Below the pieces are notes generated by a model. The model saw only the letters and a list, made by a program, of their open reading frames with translations. It was not told the DNA's origin and did not search any database. The position numbers and the translations under genes were made by a program. A DNA stretch of 64,000 bases from Trichosphaerium sp. ATCC 40318 (lineage: Eukaryota > Discosea > Flabellinia > Trichosidae): positions 124,001 to 188,000 of the forward strand of contig JALMLS010000138.1 in NCBI GenBank assembly GCA_038496445.1, read 5' to 3'. Positions 1 through 11,983 of the stretch are shown piece after piece. Each line of letters opens with the position of its first letter. Positions within the stretch are counted from its first letter, which is position 1.

Positions 1-476
1 TTTAAACCAAAGTTCTACAATATCTATCTGTGCCATTTGTCTATGCAAGTTATGTTTGAAACAGTGAAGTAATAGAAGTTGACTTGAAGAATATTCAATT
101 TAACATTAAGATGCACCAGAAAATGCAACGACATTGTCTATTTCTAGTAATTGCAAGACTTTCAAGACTTAGTTCAACATGTATCTATTCTCCAATGTTA
201 CGGTAAATTATGTTTCGCGATCATATGTCTACTTTGAAAAACCCTGACAGAATCGTGTTGTTTGTTTCGGTATATTGATGACTAATGATCATGGATAACA
301 AGTGTTGGATTAACGATCATGGAGCAATTGGTGGATTTAGCGAAAAAGAAATGAGGTAAATAGTTTATGATACTTTAGTTCAGTGAATCAGTAGACTTAA
401 AATCGATGTAAGTGCATTCAAAACCAAATTACAAAACCTCAACCAACAACAAACCTCATCTTCAAACAAACAACAA

Positions 477-886
477 ATGAACACAACAATATTATTCGTT
501 TTGGTGACTTTGGCATTGATACCAATAGCCTTGACGACCCAATCTAAAGACTCTGAAGAAATGCCAGATATGCATGAAAAGAGATCAACTGAGGTATGTC
601 GACACTTGCTACTTTTACATTGTATTGTTAATTAACATGCGATTTAGCAAGGACCACTGTTGTGTGGTGAAACATGTGATACAAATGGATGGTGTCCTCC
701 TGGATGGCGTAAACGTGGTCGTGAAAAGAATGGTCAATGTATGTGAAAAATCAAAGGTTGGTAATTCTTAAATACTTACATACGATAGGTTCAACTGCAT
801 ACTGCTACCCTGGATCTCCATTGTGCTTTCGTATCAGAAGTGATAAATGGTGTTGCTGGAGTGAAGCTGCATGTGGAAGCTGCTAA
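477..886 (+). CDS. Small secreted Cys-rich peptide precursor, copy 1
   Basis: Three exons (477-593, 648-738, 789-886) joined by 54 and 50 nt introns give about 101 residues. The N-terminus (MNTTILFVLVTLALIPIAL) is a clear signal peptide. It is followed by an acidic pro-region ending in a dibasic Lys-Arg (HEKRST), as in precursors cut by Kex2/furin-type proteases. The mature part holds ten cysteines, including CGETCDTNGWC and a C-terminal AACGSC. I do not recognise the family. The scaffold is that of a disulfide-rich secreted peptide, and hormone, antimicrobial or effector roles are all open. Copies 2 and 3 share the same intron positions and nearly the same mature sequence. Phase at both introns is unambiguous. 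Confidence 0.8.
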
Positions 887-1635
887 GATCTTGCACTCCA
901 ATAATGTAAAACTAAATAAAGTACCCAAGTTTTACTATTATTCGTTTTCATAGTTTGGTCGCATGGTCAGTTCCAATTTCAACAAGAAAGGTATGTTGTG
1001 AGTCAACCAAATAGACAGCGCATGGCAATATGATTGCCTGTAAAACCAATGAGAGTAGGCAAAATACATTAGCAATCTATGTAATTGAGCTTTAGTAGAA
1101 AACGGTTTACAATAAACGTGAAACACACTGTTCAATCGCTAAAATAATGTTCAACGTAGCGCTAAAATAAAGCAACGCAGACTTACGTTCACTTTTCAAG
1201 CAAGTGACACCACATCCAGGCAGGGCGTGGCATCCAAATGTTACAACAACATATGGTGATAGAGCGAATGGTATAGCCACGTTTAATTCGCAAAACAGCA
1301 CTAGTCCAGGCCATAACCGAAGGCAATGATTGTCACCTCCTTTTTGTCCTTATGCCATTGAGTGCTACCTTGGTATTCCAATCTAATTAGCTCAGTGAGT
1401 AAACTATGAGCATAAGAAGTAAGTCAACTATTTTTTGTTGGCAAGTATTGAGCCGACCCATTTTTCTGTAGTGATTGAGAATGTAATAGTCCATTGGCCG
1501 AAGAATTGTGACTGATATTTATGCTTCATTTTGATACAACAAGTTAGTTAGTAAACTGTAGTCTGATTCTACTTGTTAGCACGTTTATTGATTCTTTACA
1601 ATGATAATTGGTACAACAAGTATGGCTTTGCGATC

Positions 1636-2048
1636 TTAGCAGCTTCCACATGCAGCTTCACTCCAGCAACACCATTTATCACTTCTGATGCGAAAGCACA
1701 ATGGAGATCCAGGGTAGCAGTATGCAGTTGAACCTAATAAAGGTTAGTACTAAGAAGTTACCTACCAACCTTTGATTTTCACGTACATTGACCATTCTTT
1801 TCACGACCACGTTTACGCCATCCAGGAGGGCACCATCCATTTGTATCACATGTTTCACCACACAATAATGGTCCTTGCTAAATCGCATGTTAATTAACAA
1901 TACAATGTAAAAGTAGCAAGTGTCGACATACCTCAGTTGATCTCTTTTCATGCATATCTGGCATTTCTTCAGAGTCTTTAGATTGGGTCGTCAAGGCAAT
2001 TGGTATCAATGCCAAAGTCACCAATACAAATAATATTGTTGTGTTCAT
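1636..2048 (-). CDS. Small secreted Cys-rich peptide precursor, copy 2
   Basis: This is the inverted copy of the gene at 477. Its exons are 1932-2048, 1787-1877 and 1636-1733 on the minus strand, with introns of 54 and 53 nt. The signal peptide, acidic pro-region, Lys-Arg site and ten-cysteine mature part are practically identical to copy 1; exon lengths are 117, 91 and 98 nt in both. Substitutions are few and mostly silent, so the duplication is recent or the pair is kept alike by gene conversion between the inverted arms. Function is unknown. Confidence 0.8.
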
Positions 2049-2327
2049 TTGTTGTTTGTTTGAAGATGAGGTTTGTTGTTGGTTGTTGGTTGTTGTTTTG
2101 TATTTTGGTTTGAGTGCACTTAGAAAAAAATCCAGTTTAAGTTAAGTGTATTCAGTGAAATCAAGTATCATAAGTCGTTTACCTCATTTCTTTTTCGCTA
2201 AATCCACCAATTGCTCCATGATCGTTAGCCTGAAATATACCAAAACAAACGACGATATTCTCTGGGTTTTGCAAGTAGACTGCACGATTTTGAAACAAAT
2301 ATAATTTACCGTAACATTTCACGTGAA

Positions 2328-2798
2328 ATGGGAGACTTAAATCATCTCGACCTTCCAGTCATAAATACAAACCATAACAAGAACAACCACGTCTCACAGA
2401 ACAATGCAAACAACAACACTTTCGCTTTTGTACTCATGGCATTGACTGTTGCCATGGCGGTACGATCTAAAAAGCTTAGTGAAAGAGCTAAACGAGCAAC
2501 TGAAGTAAGTCGTGTTTTGCTGTTACACTTACTTTGTATTCTAACATACGATTTAGCAAGGACCATTGTTGTGTGGTGAAACATGTGATACAAATGGATG
2601 GTGTCCTCCTGGATGGCGTAAACGTGGTCGTGAAAAGAATGGTCAATGTACGTGAAAATCAAAGGTTGGTAGCAGACTTCTTAGTACTAACCTTTATTAG
2701 GTTCAACTGCATACTGCTACCCTGGATCTCCATTGTGCTTTCGCATCAGAAGTGATAAATGGTGTTGCTGGAGCGAAGCTGCATGTGGAAGCTGCTAA
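2328..2798 (+). CDS. Small secreted Cys-rich peptide precursor, divergent copy 3
   Basis: Exons 2 and 3 (2557-2647, 2701-2798) match copies 1 and 2 almost perfectly, including all ten cysteines. Exon 1 (2328-2504) differs. The ATG that aligns with the start of copies 1 and 2 (2404) is out of frame, so translation must begin at 2328 or at the internal ATG at 2436. The 2328 start puts a polar, Asn-rich stretch before the hydrophobic segment FAFVLMALTVAMAV; the 2436 start leaves a very short signal sequence. A basic Lys-Arg site (ERAKRATE) is kept before the mature part. Either secretion is altered or this copy is decaying. Confidence 0.6.
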
Positions 2799-3951
2799 GA
2801 TCGCAAAGCCATACTTGTTGTACCAATTATCATTGTAAAGAATCAATAAACGTGCCAACAAGTAGAATCAGACTGCACAGTTGTATCAAAATGTACCATA
2901 AACATCAGTCACACATTCTTCTGCCTCTATGAACTATTAAATCCTCTTGTCGCTAACAAGTCGTAGTTGTATATATTTAATCAATTAAAGCAGCTTCCTA
3001 AATTTATTCACGTGTGATTGTAAAATTGGAAAAACTATAGACCAGAGGTTTAATGGTAGTAAAAGTACCGAATCAAGTTGTTTTTTTATTCAAAACATAG
3101 TATTTATTGCAGATATAAACTGTTACACAGTGATTGGTTTGATTGATGTATTCACTGATTGTGGGTAAAGAATATAACGCTTCAATATAACCGTTTATAG
3201 CGCGTTTTTGCGCTTGCTTTGATGACCTTGATACGCTCAATTGGACTGAATTAAATGCTTTCAGATTATCATTTTTATCTCTTGTGGATACTGCATTGGC
3301 TGGTCTTTCCTCCCAAACAATGCGTATAGTTGTCTAACTGGAACGGTTATTCTAACAGCATTTTTTTGTAACGTCTGCCTGTGCACTAGCACTGGTTGGG
3401 AAGCCTATTGTGTTTTGTAGCGTCTACTAATTAGGTTTCATTGGGGAAACGGACTGCTGGCAATTGTATCATTGCGTAGCATTCATCAAATAAAGTTGCA
3501 TAACGTTACTTCAGCACCATTTTTTAAGCTCTTTGATTCAACCTTCGTAGGAAGTTTTATTCTGTATTGGGTCGTCTATTGACTTGCGTGGTTGTAGATA
3601 ACAAATGAGTGCATGAATTCGTTTTCCTACAGTCAAAACAAGATATGGCTGGTATGATGGCGCATAAGAGGTAGCTAGTTAGATGAAAAAGTGACAAAAA
3701 CAAAAAACTGTTTCGTCGTGAAGGAAAAAACGTGCGAATTTTCTTTCGTATCCATGAGTTTGCGTTTCCGTTATTTGAAATCACAACCTTTGCAACGTGA
3801 AGAAAGGCATGTACAAAAAAAGGTGCAACGTATATATCTTACTCTATGAGGTCGCGCCTTTTTTTTGTCAACTTGTCAAAAAACGTTGTTCGCGTAAAAA
3901 TTGCAGAATGACAGTCGTTGACTTTTCAGACTCCAATACACAAAAACCAAA
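2799..3951. other. Intergenic; small SAM-domain relic on the minus strand
   Basis: There is no intact gene. Around 3195-3270 the minus strand encodes a short IERIKVIKA-containing stretch that matches the last exon of the RCC1-SAM gene at 19975-20220 (RERIKVIKA). Frames are broken on both sides, so it looks like a degraded SAM-exon copy. The rest (2925-3190, 3290-3950) shows nothing I can support; the minus-strand frame at 3557-3784 has no features of a real gene. Confidence 0.4.
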
Positions 3952-6864
3952 ATGGAGCCGAAAGGTGAACAGCAAAGCGAACCAATTAACTTGGCACAGT
4001 CGTTAGATGACCTAAAGTTGTCAACTACTGCAAGAGAAGATTCACCACCAACTTCTGTGTTTGTAGGTTATATGCGAATATGTTGATGTTTACGTCGTAT
4101 AGATAGGCGATAGAGATGCCGCTATACTAACTCTACCGAATGAGCTATTTTTGCGTATTTTAGAGTTTGTGGGCTTGTCCGAGATACTCCTGCTATGTAG
4201 CGTTTCAAAAGAGGTAGAATTAGCGATTATTGTCTAAAACTATTTATATTTATTCGGTAATTGTCTTTTAGTGCCTAAACAACGTTAAATCCCTTTGGAA
4301 GTACGTTACACCTGAAAACGTTGAAGTATGGTTTGCTGGTACGTTTGTAGATTAAAATCACTCGCTAAGGCTATATAGGACCTCCTGGCGCTGGTAAAAC
4401 AACAATTATTGGTCATATGAAGGTCAGTTGCCGTTTAAATCAACGTTTCTCGTAACCGTTCTTTTAGACTATCTTTGAGCCCACTCAGCGTAGAAAAATG
4501 GAGAAATTGATCGCGGAGCGCCATTTGGAAAGCTGTAAGTAGACCTGAAAGTAAAAACCGAGAACCAAACTCATCGCCTTGGTAGCTGTTGGTGATGACT
4601 ACAAAATCATTATTGACAACAAAGACGAGTATAGCCGCGGTTTCTCGTACACCACAAAGAGAGTTGGATTAAAAACTAGAAACGCTGGTTTCAGGTTTAC
4701 CCTACTGGATACACCAGGAGCATGGAGGTTCGCTGTTTTTTTCTTGTAGTTTGGCGTTGTTTGACGCGATCTAATTTTTTTGTAGATTCAGAAAAGTGAT
4801 GCGTAATTCAGCTCATCGTGCTGATATTAGCGCGTTGTGTGTTGATGTGACGTCTTTTGATAAACAGAAACCAGCCACAGAAGCTTTAGATCACTTCCGT
4901 GACTTGCTTATGACTTCATACGTGCTTATGGGTACGGCAAACATTATTGTGATCATCAATAAGATGGACTTGGTCAAGTATTCAGAAGAAAGTGCGTTGT
5001 TCTCTTCTCTACTTCTACTCTGTTTGATTTAATTTGTGTTTTAATTAACTTGTTATGTAGAGTTTGATGAAGCTAAAAAACGATTGGATGTTGTTGCTCA
5101 AGGTGTTGTTGGAGAAAAGAGAGTAAGTTAATTCTTAAATTTTTCTGTTTTTTTCCCTCCGAGTGTTGGAAACGAGCTTGACAAATTTTTTTTATTAGGC
5201 TGCTGGTATTATTTGGATACCAGCTAGTGGCTTCATGGGTGCTAATCTAACATCTACTGGAGACATTATGCCTTGGTATAAAGGTACAAATTATCAATGA
5301 CAGCTTTTTTGTTACGATCTAATTTTTGAATTTAGGAATGCCATTGTACGCATGCTTGCATAGTTTTCATGCTGGTATTGAATTTGAGTATGATAAGTTG
5401 TTCAAGCCGCTACATTTTTCTGTTGGCAATGTATGGGGACAGCCTACTAAGACCGGTATGGTCGTTGGTGGACGCATTTTAGGTGCGCCAACAATCAACT
5501 TTTCTTTTTTGAATTTTGTCGGTCGGTAATTAACATGCTTGTAGAAGGAATTGTTCAAGTTAATGATACTGTATTGCTTGGACCTCCATTGGTACTTACA
5601 CAGTCTTTGAAAAATTCTTATTTTGCTGACCGTTTGTGTTTAGATATCTGCTCCTATTGGTACCCTTTGGTGTTTTCTTTGTTGGACTTAAAACCAAGCT
5701 TAATCACCCTTTGCTTATTTTTTTCTTTTTGTTTAGCTTGTAAGGTAAAGAATCTTCAAAAAGATTTTGAAGATTATAATTCAGCAATGCCTGGTGATGC
5801 TGTATCTATTCATTTACTTGCTGTACCCTCTCAAATGCATGGTGAAGATGGAGATATTAAGCCATTGGTAAAGCGACGTACTAAAGAAAAGTTCTTTGTG
5901 CAAAAGTATGTCCATGCTTATTGACGATTTTCTTCATTTTAAAGAAAGACCTAACACTATTTGTTCTTAAGAGGTCAAATTATCATTCCTAAGGAGCTTG
6001 GCGCACCTAAATTCAGAGCTGTAGAGGCTATACGTGCAACAGTTTCTGTTGTTCTAGCCGATTGTTTTACCAAATCTGGTCAGATGGTGTTCAAAGGAGA
6101 AGTGCATAAAGGGTTCGCTGGGTTGATGCACTATGAAGAAACAACTACTTTATGTGTTCTTCAGAAAATTATAAAGAGTGTCCCACGTAGTAAGAAGAAG
6201 AAATCTATCATCAATCCTGGGAGAGCTCGTTTTGGTACAATTTTTTTCTGGCATTTTTTTGTTTGTTGTTCAAAGGCTTTTTGCTGATTATTTCTAATAG
6301 GTAGAACTTATGAGATGGTGTTCACTGTTGCATCTCCTGTTCATGTAGAGATATTTGAAAAATCGAAGGTATGTCTCTATAACTTAGTATCCATCAATCA
6401 GTGAGTTTCATCCTTTCAAAAAATTGTTTTTGCGTTTTTTTCGTTTAACAAAACTGCTGGTGAAATATATTTTTACTTCGCAATGTGTTATACATTCACA
6501 TACATTTAAACATTAGAATCCATAAGTTTTTTGAAAAATTATGTTTTCTGTGTACCGTTGTACCATTACAAAGAAAAGCTTGGTGTCGTTTTTTTTTTCT
6601 TAAACTTTTCTTACGAAAAAAAAACTGTAGGATCGTCGTAAGAAGATGTCTCGTGGTAGATTTGTTGTTTGTGTTCAACAACATGTTGCATTAGCATGTG
6701 TTGTTCGTGATGTACGATACTTTGGAGACACAAACCCACTATACGATGGAGAGGCTATCAGCGTTATTAATAGATGTGATCCTAAAGCTGTTAATATTCA
6801 TAAGCATACTGAGTTAAGTTTTATTAAAAAAGAATCAAAGTATCACAAAATACTTAAGAAATGA
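3952..6864 (+). CDS. F-box protein fused to an eEF1A/HBS1-type GTPase
   Basis: About 611 residues in some 15 exons with short introns. Residues 38-90 form an F-box (LTLPNELFLRILEFVG, then CSVSKE and SLWKYV). Next comes a translation-factor GTPase: P-loop GPPGAGKTT near 97-105, DTPG near 177, NKMD near 240, then two beta-barrel domains (LLGPP; MPGDAVSIHL; ALACVVRD) ending in a lysine-rich tail. The order matches eEF1A/HBS1/eRF3. An F-box bridges substrates to Skp1-cullin ligases, so the protein may couple a ribosome-associated GTPase to ubiquitination; that is inference. Two oddities stand out: the P-loop lacks the usual GHVDxGK form, and the DxPGH motif reads DTPGAW, so the catalytic His is absent. 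The start is the first in-frame ATG after an upstream TGA at 3919. Confidence 0.85.
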
Positions 6865-7745
6865 TGATTGTTGGTTGACAAGTTTGTAAGCCAAAATAAA
6901 TGAATAAAGCGATGATATACCAAGGATCTCTATTCTCCTTCCAAGATATCTTGGACATAGTTACATTGAGTCTTCCAAATGCCACATATAGAACTAAATT
7001 ACACGTGGAAACTGTGAACTAAATAGGTTAATTTAGATAAAATCATGTGGCTAAAAGCTATTAATTTCCCGACTACTGCTAGATCTTATATCTGAAAGTA
7101 GTTACAAGGTAAGATAACTATAGTGACAATAGCAAAAAGGTGAGTATAATGCTCTTATGGATAAACCAACCACGCAATTGTGCGCTAGCTTCACTTTTTT
7201 CTGTTTACCCGAAAATAATTGACCCTTTCGCCCAGTTGAACGGCCACGTAAAATATTACCCACCTACTCATACCTTCATTGATAAGATATTGCACAATCA
7301 ATTTTGAATCCACAGTTTTGTTTTTTTTTTAAAGGTTTTTGAAATACTTATTTGGGAGGCTACTGGCCGTTTTGTTGTGTCCGGTTTATTAAGATTGACA
7401 TATACTGACATATATAAAGCGTGACTGTAGTCGTTGCTTGTAAAATAAAACTCTAAATTTGTGTTTGTTTAGCAGAACGCAGTAAGAGCTTTAGGAGACC
7501 ATATAATAAGCGTAAAACGACTAAATGTTTTGTTTTTTTCTAAGTGAAACTCCCTCAATTTCCAAAAGTATTTAAAGCACAACTAGACTTACAGCAAGTA
7601 CTTCGTAAAAAAATATACATTACCACTACACGCTGTACGTACCACATTGTGTTAACAAGTTTAACTCTTTTCTTTTTCTGTAAACTCCTTCTTTACCTTT
7701 GAAACCACTTTAAACTGCTGTCAACTCCTTCTGACGCGGTTTTAG
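6865..7745. other. Intergenic, no gene seen
   Basis: About 880 nt between two plus-strand genes. It carries one CACGTG near 7003, several poly-T tracts, and a run of short pyrimidine-rich segments just before the ATG at 7746. I see no coding potential of note. Confidence 0.5.
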
Positions 7746-10700
7746 ATGTATAATCAAGTATTTGTACTTGTAGCCGTTGGGCTCTTTGCTACAATAGCGC
7801 AAGGAGCTTCAAACTCTAATACAAACACTGTGTTCTCTTGTAATGCGACTTCTACCAATTGGGGTTGTGAACCATCCGATTGGACACTAAAAACAGTAAC
7901 GAGGAATGGAGTCAAGGTAAAAGTACCGAATAGACTGAAATGCGAGACGACTCCAAAGCCTTACATGAGTTGGGCTTCTAAAACAAAGAGAACAGATAAT
8001 TACCGCGTATTCGTTGGCTCTGAGGAGTCACCAGAGACAACGTATGTACCTGGAAGCGTTTTAGACGTAACAGTTCTTGTTACGGATTATACAGCAAAGT
8101 ACCGTGGAATCATGCTATACGCCGAAAACTCAGACTTAGAACACGTAGGAGAGTGGAAACTAGCGAAAGACTTCCCAGGTAACGTACTTTTCTTTTCGGC
8201 TTTTTTAACCTGTTTTGGGTTCCTACTGGCTTACAAGTTTGTTTAAGCTCTCTTCTTGCTTCCTTGGGGTAATAGCACTAGTTGCAAACAGACTTTGATG
8301 CATAAGAACGCTGTACTGAAGCCTTTGAAGTCTACATTCAAACTTGTTGCTCCATCTAAAGGCACAGGGGATATTACTTTCCGTTGTCTTATTAAGAGCG
8401 GTGATGCAAACACTGGCGACTTTTTCTGGCCTAACATAGAAGGAGACTTTACTCTCAAAGAATCAACAGCCAATCTAGATATTGGAGGTTGGTATGCAGC
8501 ATCAGTACGTACTATCGAAGTTGATTGATTTGTTACCGTTTTTTTTTTTTTTGGATCAAAATCCGCCTTTCTTGGAGGCATCTGAGGATTTTATCCAGTA
8601 GTGTTGTGACTCATTATTTTGTCTAGAAAGGACAATCGTGTACTGATAGATGCGCCGAAGAGAGCCTTTTATGTGACGTTGTATCAATGGAACGTGTTAA
8701 CAGTGTTAACCGTATTGACGAACAACTCGGACAATTTCTTTGTAAGAGACCATTTCTAAGCAGTTGTGCTAGTACAGGCCCTTTACAAAATGATGATGGA
8801 TTTTGCTACTATGACGACACACGTTGTGAAGACAGTGGGCGCTCAGACACTCGTATTGACTGTGACGCAACTTCAGCAACTTCGTACGAGACTTTAACTT
8901 GTTTTAGTCCTGTTCTAATACTTTGTAGTGTCCGTTTCTGCAATTGTCTATCTACTACAAATGCTCCAGTAGTACCAGAAGACACTATCAACCCAACTGA
9001 AGCTCCAACTGGAGCCTTTGAAAACCCATTGCTTCGAGCTTCTCCAGCATCTACAAAATCTGTTGCATCTCTCCTGTGGATATGTCTAGCCATCTTTGGT
9101 ATTTCGTCAACTTCAAACAAACGTAATACAACATCTGTGCTACTGGCCCTATTCCTCATTGCGTTGGTATCCTTCCCAACAGGCATCAGAGGTCACAACT
9201 GGATGTTCAGTCTTTCAAGACGTAAATATGCCAGCACTGAAACACCTTGCCCTCCTAAGAACCAAAACACACCTCACGCTCAAGTCGGACCAGATCAAAC
9301 ATTCCAACTTGAATGGGCCGTGGGTCATAACCGCGTTTCTTACTTTGTTGTCGTTCACGAAAAGCATGAAGATAAACTAAAGCTTCATGATAAAGAAATG
9401 TTCGCCAAGTACTTTGACGAAGCACCTCCAGGAACAGTCCAAACTCTGCCTGTATATCATCGTCAGTTCAACACGCGTGATTTTGAAGATAACGCAGCTA
9501 TGGAGGCAATGTACACAGGTGAGATAGCGTCAACAGATAGTGGCTACATACCTCGCCCTGAAGCTTTCGGAAGCTGGGGAGACAATGCTCGTCTGTTGAA
9601 GTACAAGGATGGAACACATGAGGCTAACTATGCTGAGTATGAAAATGCTGACTTGCCGTGGATTGAGTCTGTATTCAAAGCAGAGCATGTCGCTCATAGA
9701 CCTGCAGATGCCGATATGATTAAACTTAAGATTCCAGGTCGCGCTGGATACGGTCGTTATATTGTTCATTGGTTATGGTCTGGATACAGAGACTGTACAG
9801 ATATCGATTACGTACCTGATCAAGTGGAAGAGATATATGGTGTACAGGAAGAAACACCTACATTCACGTACGTGATATGAGTAGATAGTATTTTTAAAAA
9901 CACTCAAGATCAATCTTGCTTTTTTCTACTTTTTTATTTATTAAACCTTGACAAGTTTGTTTCTTTGGCTTGTTACTATTCTGGCCAGCAACATCATCGT
10001 TTCTCTCTTATTTTATAACTTAACCAGACTAGCCTTAACTGTTTTCTTTAGTCGTGTTGACCATTGCTACTTCCCTGAAGGCAAAATTCTTGGTCGTTGT
10101 TCACGTGTTTATGATGACTTGACATACTGCTCCCGCAGTTGTCAACCTAGTTCTCGTAGTTGCTCTGGAATTGCAGTAATGCCTCTAGCAGTTGCTTCGC
10201 GTTACTATGAACAAGCTAGTCTTGTTGATGATTCTTGCTATGAATTCTTTAACTTTACAGCACTCAACGAGTCTGCAAAAGACGTCCAAGTCTGTTTCGC
10301 TGTTAATGGTCGTGCGCCTTCTGATACGTTCGGAGAGACAGAAATTGTGTTCCAAGGAGATCCAGCTTACCATGCTACCTGCTACATGAAAGGAAGCGGA
10401 CGTACATTCCCAGGTATGAATCTAACAGCTAGAAAACAATAGTAGCAATCAATGTTTGCTAACTCTTTGATCAGGATACGTACCACCTACAGAGCATGTT
10501 GTTGATTGGAGACATGGTGATCAGTGTATCGATTGCGATACAGCAAACTTGAATAAGCTTCTTACACGTATACCTACATGGCCTTTATCCGATGATTGTC
10601 GTCATTGTGACGATGATCCCATCGCAAATTACACAGTGCATGAACCTCCTACGCTTGAACTTGTTCAAAACGGAACAACATGTGACGGAGTCCGTTGGTA

Positions 10701-11004
10701 TTCAAGCAGTAAAAGTCATAGCTGTAACGGTACAAATAAGGAGGTAGCACCTTTGTGCTACAAGCCTATTGCCATGAACGGAAGAAGAGAAGAGTATGAT
10801 TTGTTCCCATCAGAGTGTGCTTTGTTGGCATCACAAGATGAAGACTGCACGTCTTTTATTGCTACCTTCAGAGGATCATATACTTCTGGAAGTAAGAGAT
10901 CTATCAAGTGCTTCTGTAAGACTAAAAATGAGTGTTGTGGTGAATGTACTCCTAAGGATAGAGGCGAGAATTATAACATTTATGATATTGTTATGTCAAA
11001 TTAG
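7746..11004 (+). CDS. Secreted Reeler-like / LPMO-like fusion protein
   Basis: Five exons (7746-8178, 8248-8504, 8627-9867, 10052-10413, 10475-11004) give about 940 residues. The N-terminal signal peptide (to about residue 20) precedes a Reeler-like fold (YVPGSVLDVTV, GIMLYAEN, LMHKNAVL, GDFFWPN). A Cys-rich linker and a TEAPT stretch lead to a hydrophobic segment (375-389) and a second, signal-peptide-like one (about 397-412) ending IRG|HNW. From His420 the sequence resembles His-first copper lytic polysaccharide monooxygenase-like proteins (HAQVGPDQTF, VGHNR, WLWSGYRDC). A Cys-rich C-terminus follows. No in-frame Met lies between residue 251 and the HNWM motif, so the two parts are one reading frame. 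A 45-nt in-frame intron near 8884 and an 84-nt one at 9099-9182 are possible alternatives. Confidence 0.7.
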
Positions 11005-11983
11005 AATCACAAATAAAATCACATAGTTACATTAAAATTACATACTGCCTTGCTCAACAAGATAGAACGTTGCCTCTTATGGCAATTATAACAAGAAGAA
11101 GCTATTACAAAAATATTTTCTGCTAAGACATTTTCGGCTAGCGACAAGTGTAAGAGTTGGTTCACATTGGCCAGTGAAGAAAGGAAGTTGAGCGTACAAT
11201 ACAAACTTACAATAAAGAACAACGTCTTACCCGCCAATGGCTGACATTTAGCGACGACTGATTCTTTGTCTCCGACCGTAGATAGCTACGGCCGATAGCT
11301 GAACTTAATTAACACTGGAACTGACGAAGAACCCACTTAGTGGATTTTAGTACGTGTCATCTGCGAGCTTAGCCTTTTGTTGAAACAAACCTGTTAGATT
11401 CTCTCATCAGTGGTTGTAATACGTATCATTAGGCGTAGTAATTCACATACGCAACGTATAAAGGTGTTTAAAGTGGTACGCATTAAAGGGAAACTAAAAA
11501 CCTAAAAAAGATCATTTTTTTTTATTTTTTTTATTTTATTCTTACGCAATATTACGTTATCACGTGTATAAAATGGCTGGAATAAAGATTATTTAAACGT
11601 TTAAATCATCACGTTTTGGGCTTCTAAAAAAAGGAAGAAGTACGAATAAAAATCGGTGTCGAGGTTTTCAGGTATTACAAGGTATTTGATGGCGTTAGTT
11701 TTAATTTTAAATTTATTTTGCAAATAAAAACGGTTGGCCGCACATGTGATCTTAACATTTTATTTTTAACTCGATTAATCCGAGAATTGTTCGAGTTTCC
11801 CAAAAACGAACTAAAAATTATACAATAAGCTGTAAAAGGGAGAAAGCCATCGGATGCGTACCGGTAACTTTTTTCTGAAATCTGTTGACCCACGCAGAAA
11901 TCGCCAAATAAAGCACTGATACAACATGAGAGTGTCTCAATATATTTTAATAGGAACCTCTAATGTTGTCATAGTACGTCATT
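11005..11983. other. Intergenic, no gene seen
   Basis: About 980 nt of AT-rich DNA with one CACGTG near 11560 and several long T tracts. The minus-strand frame at 11675-11893 has no recognisable features and no supporting splice context. Confidence 0.5.

Larger units (their letters stand above)
197..2316. repeat. Large inverted repeat carrying peptide genes 1 and 2
   Basis: Roughly positions 197-890 read on the plus strand match roughly 2316-1632 read on the minus strand. The match includes upstream sequence, both introns and coding sequence. The arms begin at a shared TTACGGTAAATTAT segment (plus 199, minus 2312) and share the GATCATGGAGCAATTGGTGG stretch (plus about 315, minus about 2225). 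The spacer, about 890-1630, holds no supported gene; the two short minus-strand frames there have no homology I recognise. A second, partly overlapping inverted pair relates the gene 2 and gene 3 flanks (about 1500-1630 against 2800-2925), so the locus arose by more than one inverted duplication. Confidence 0.85.
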
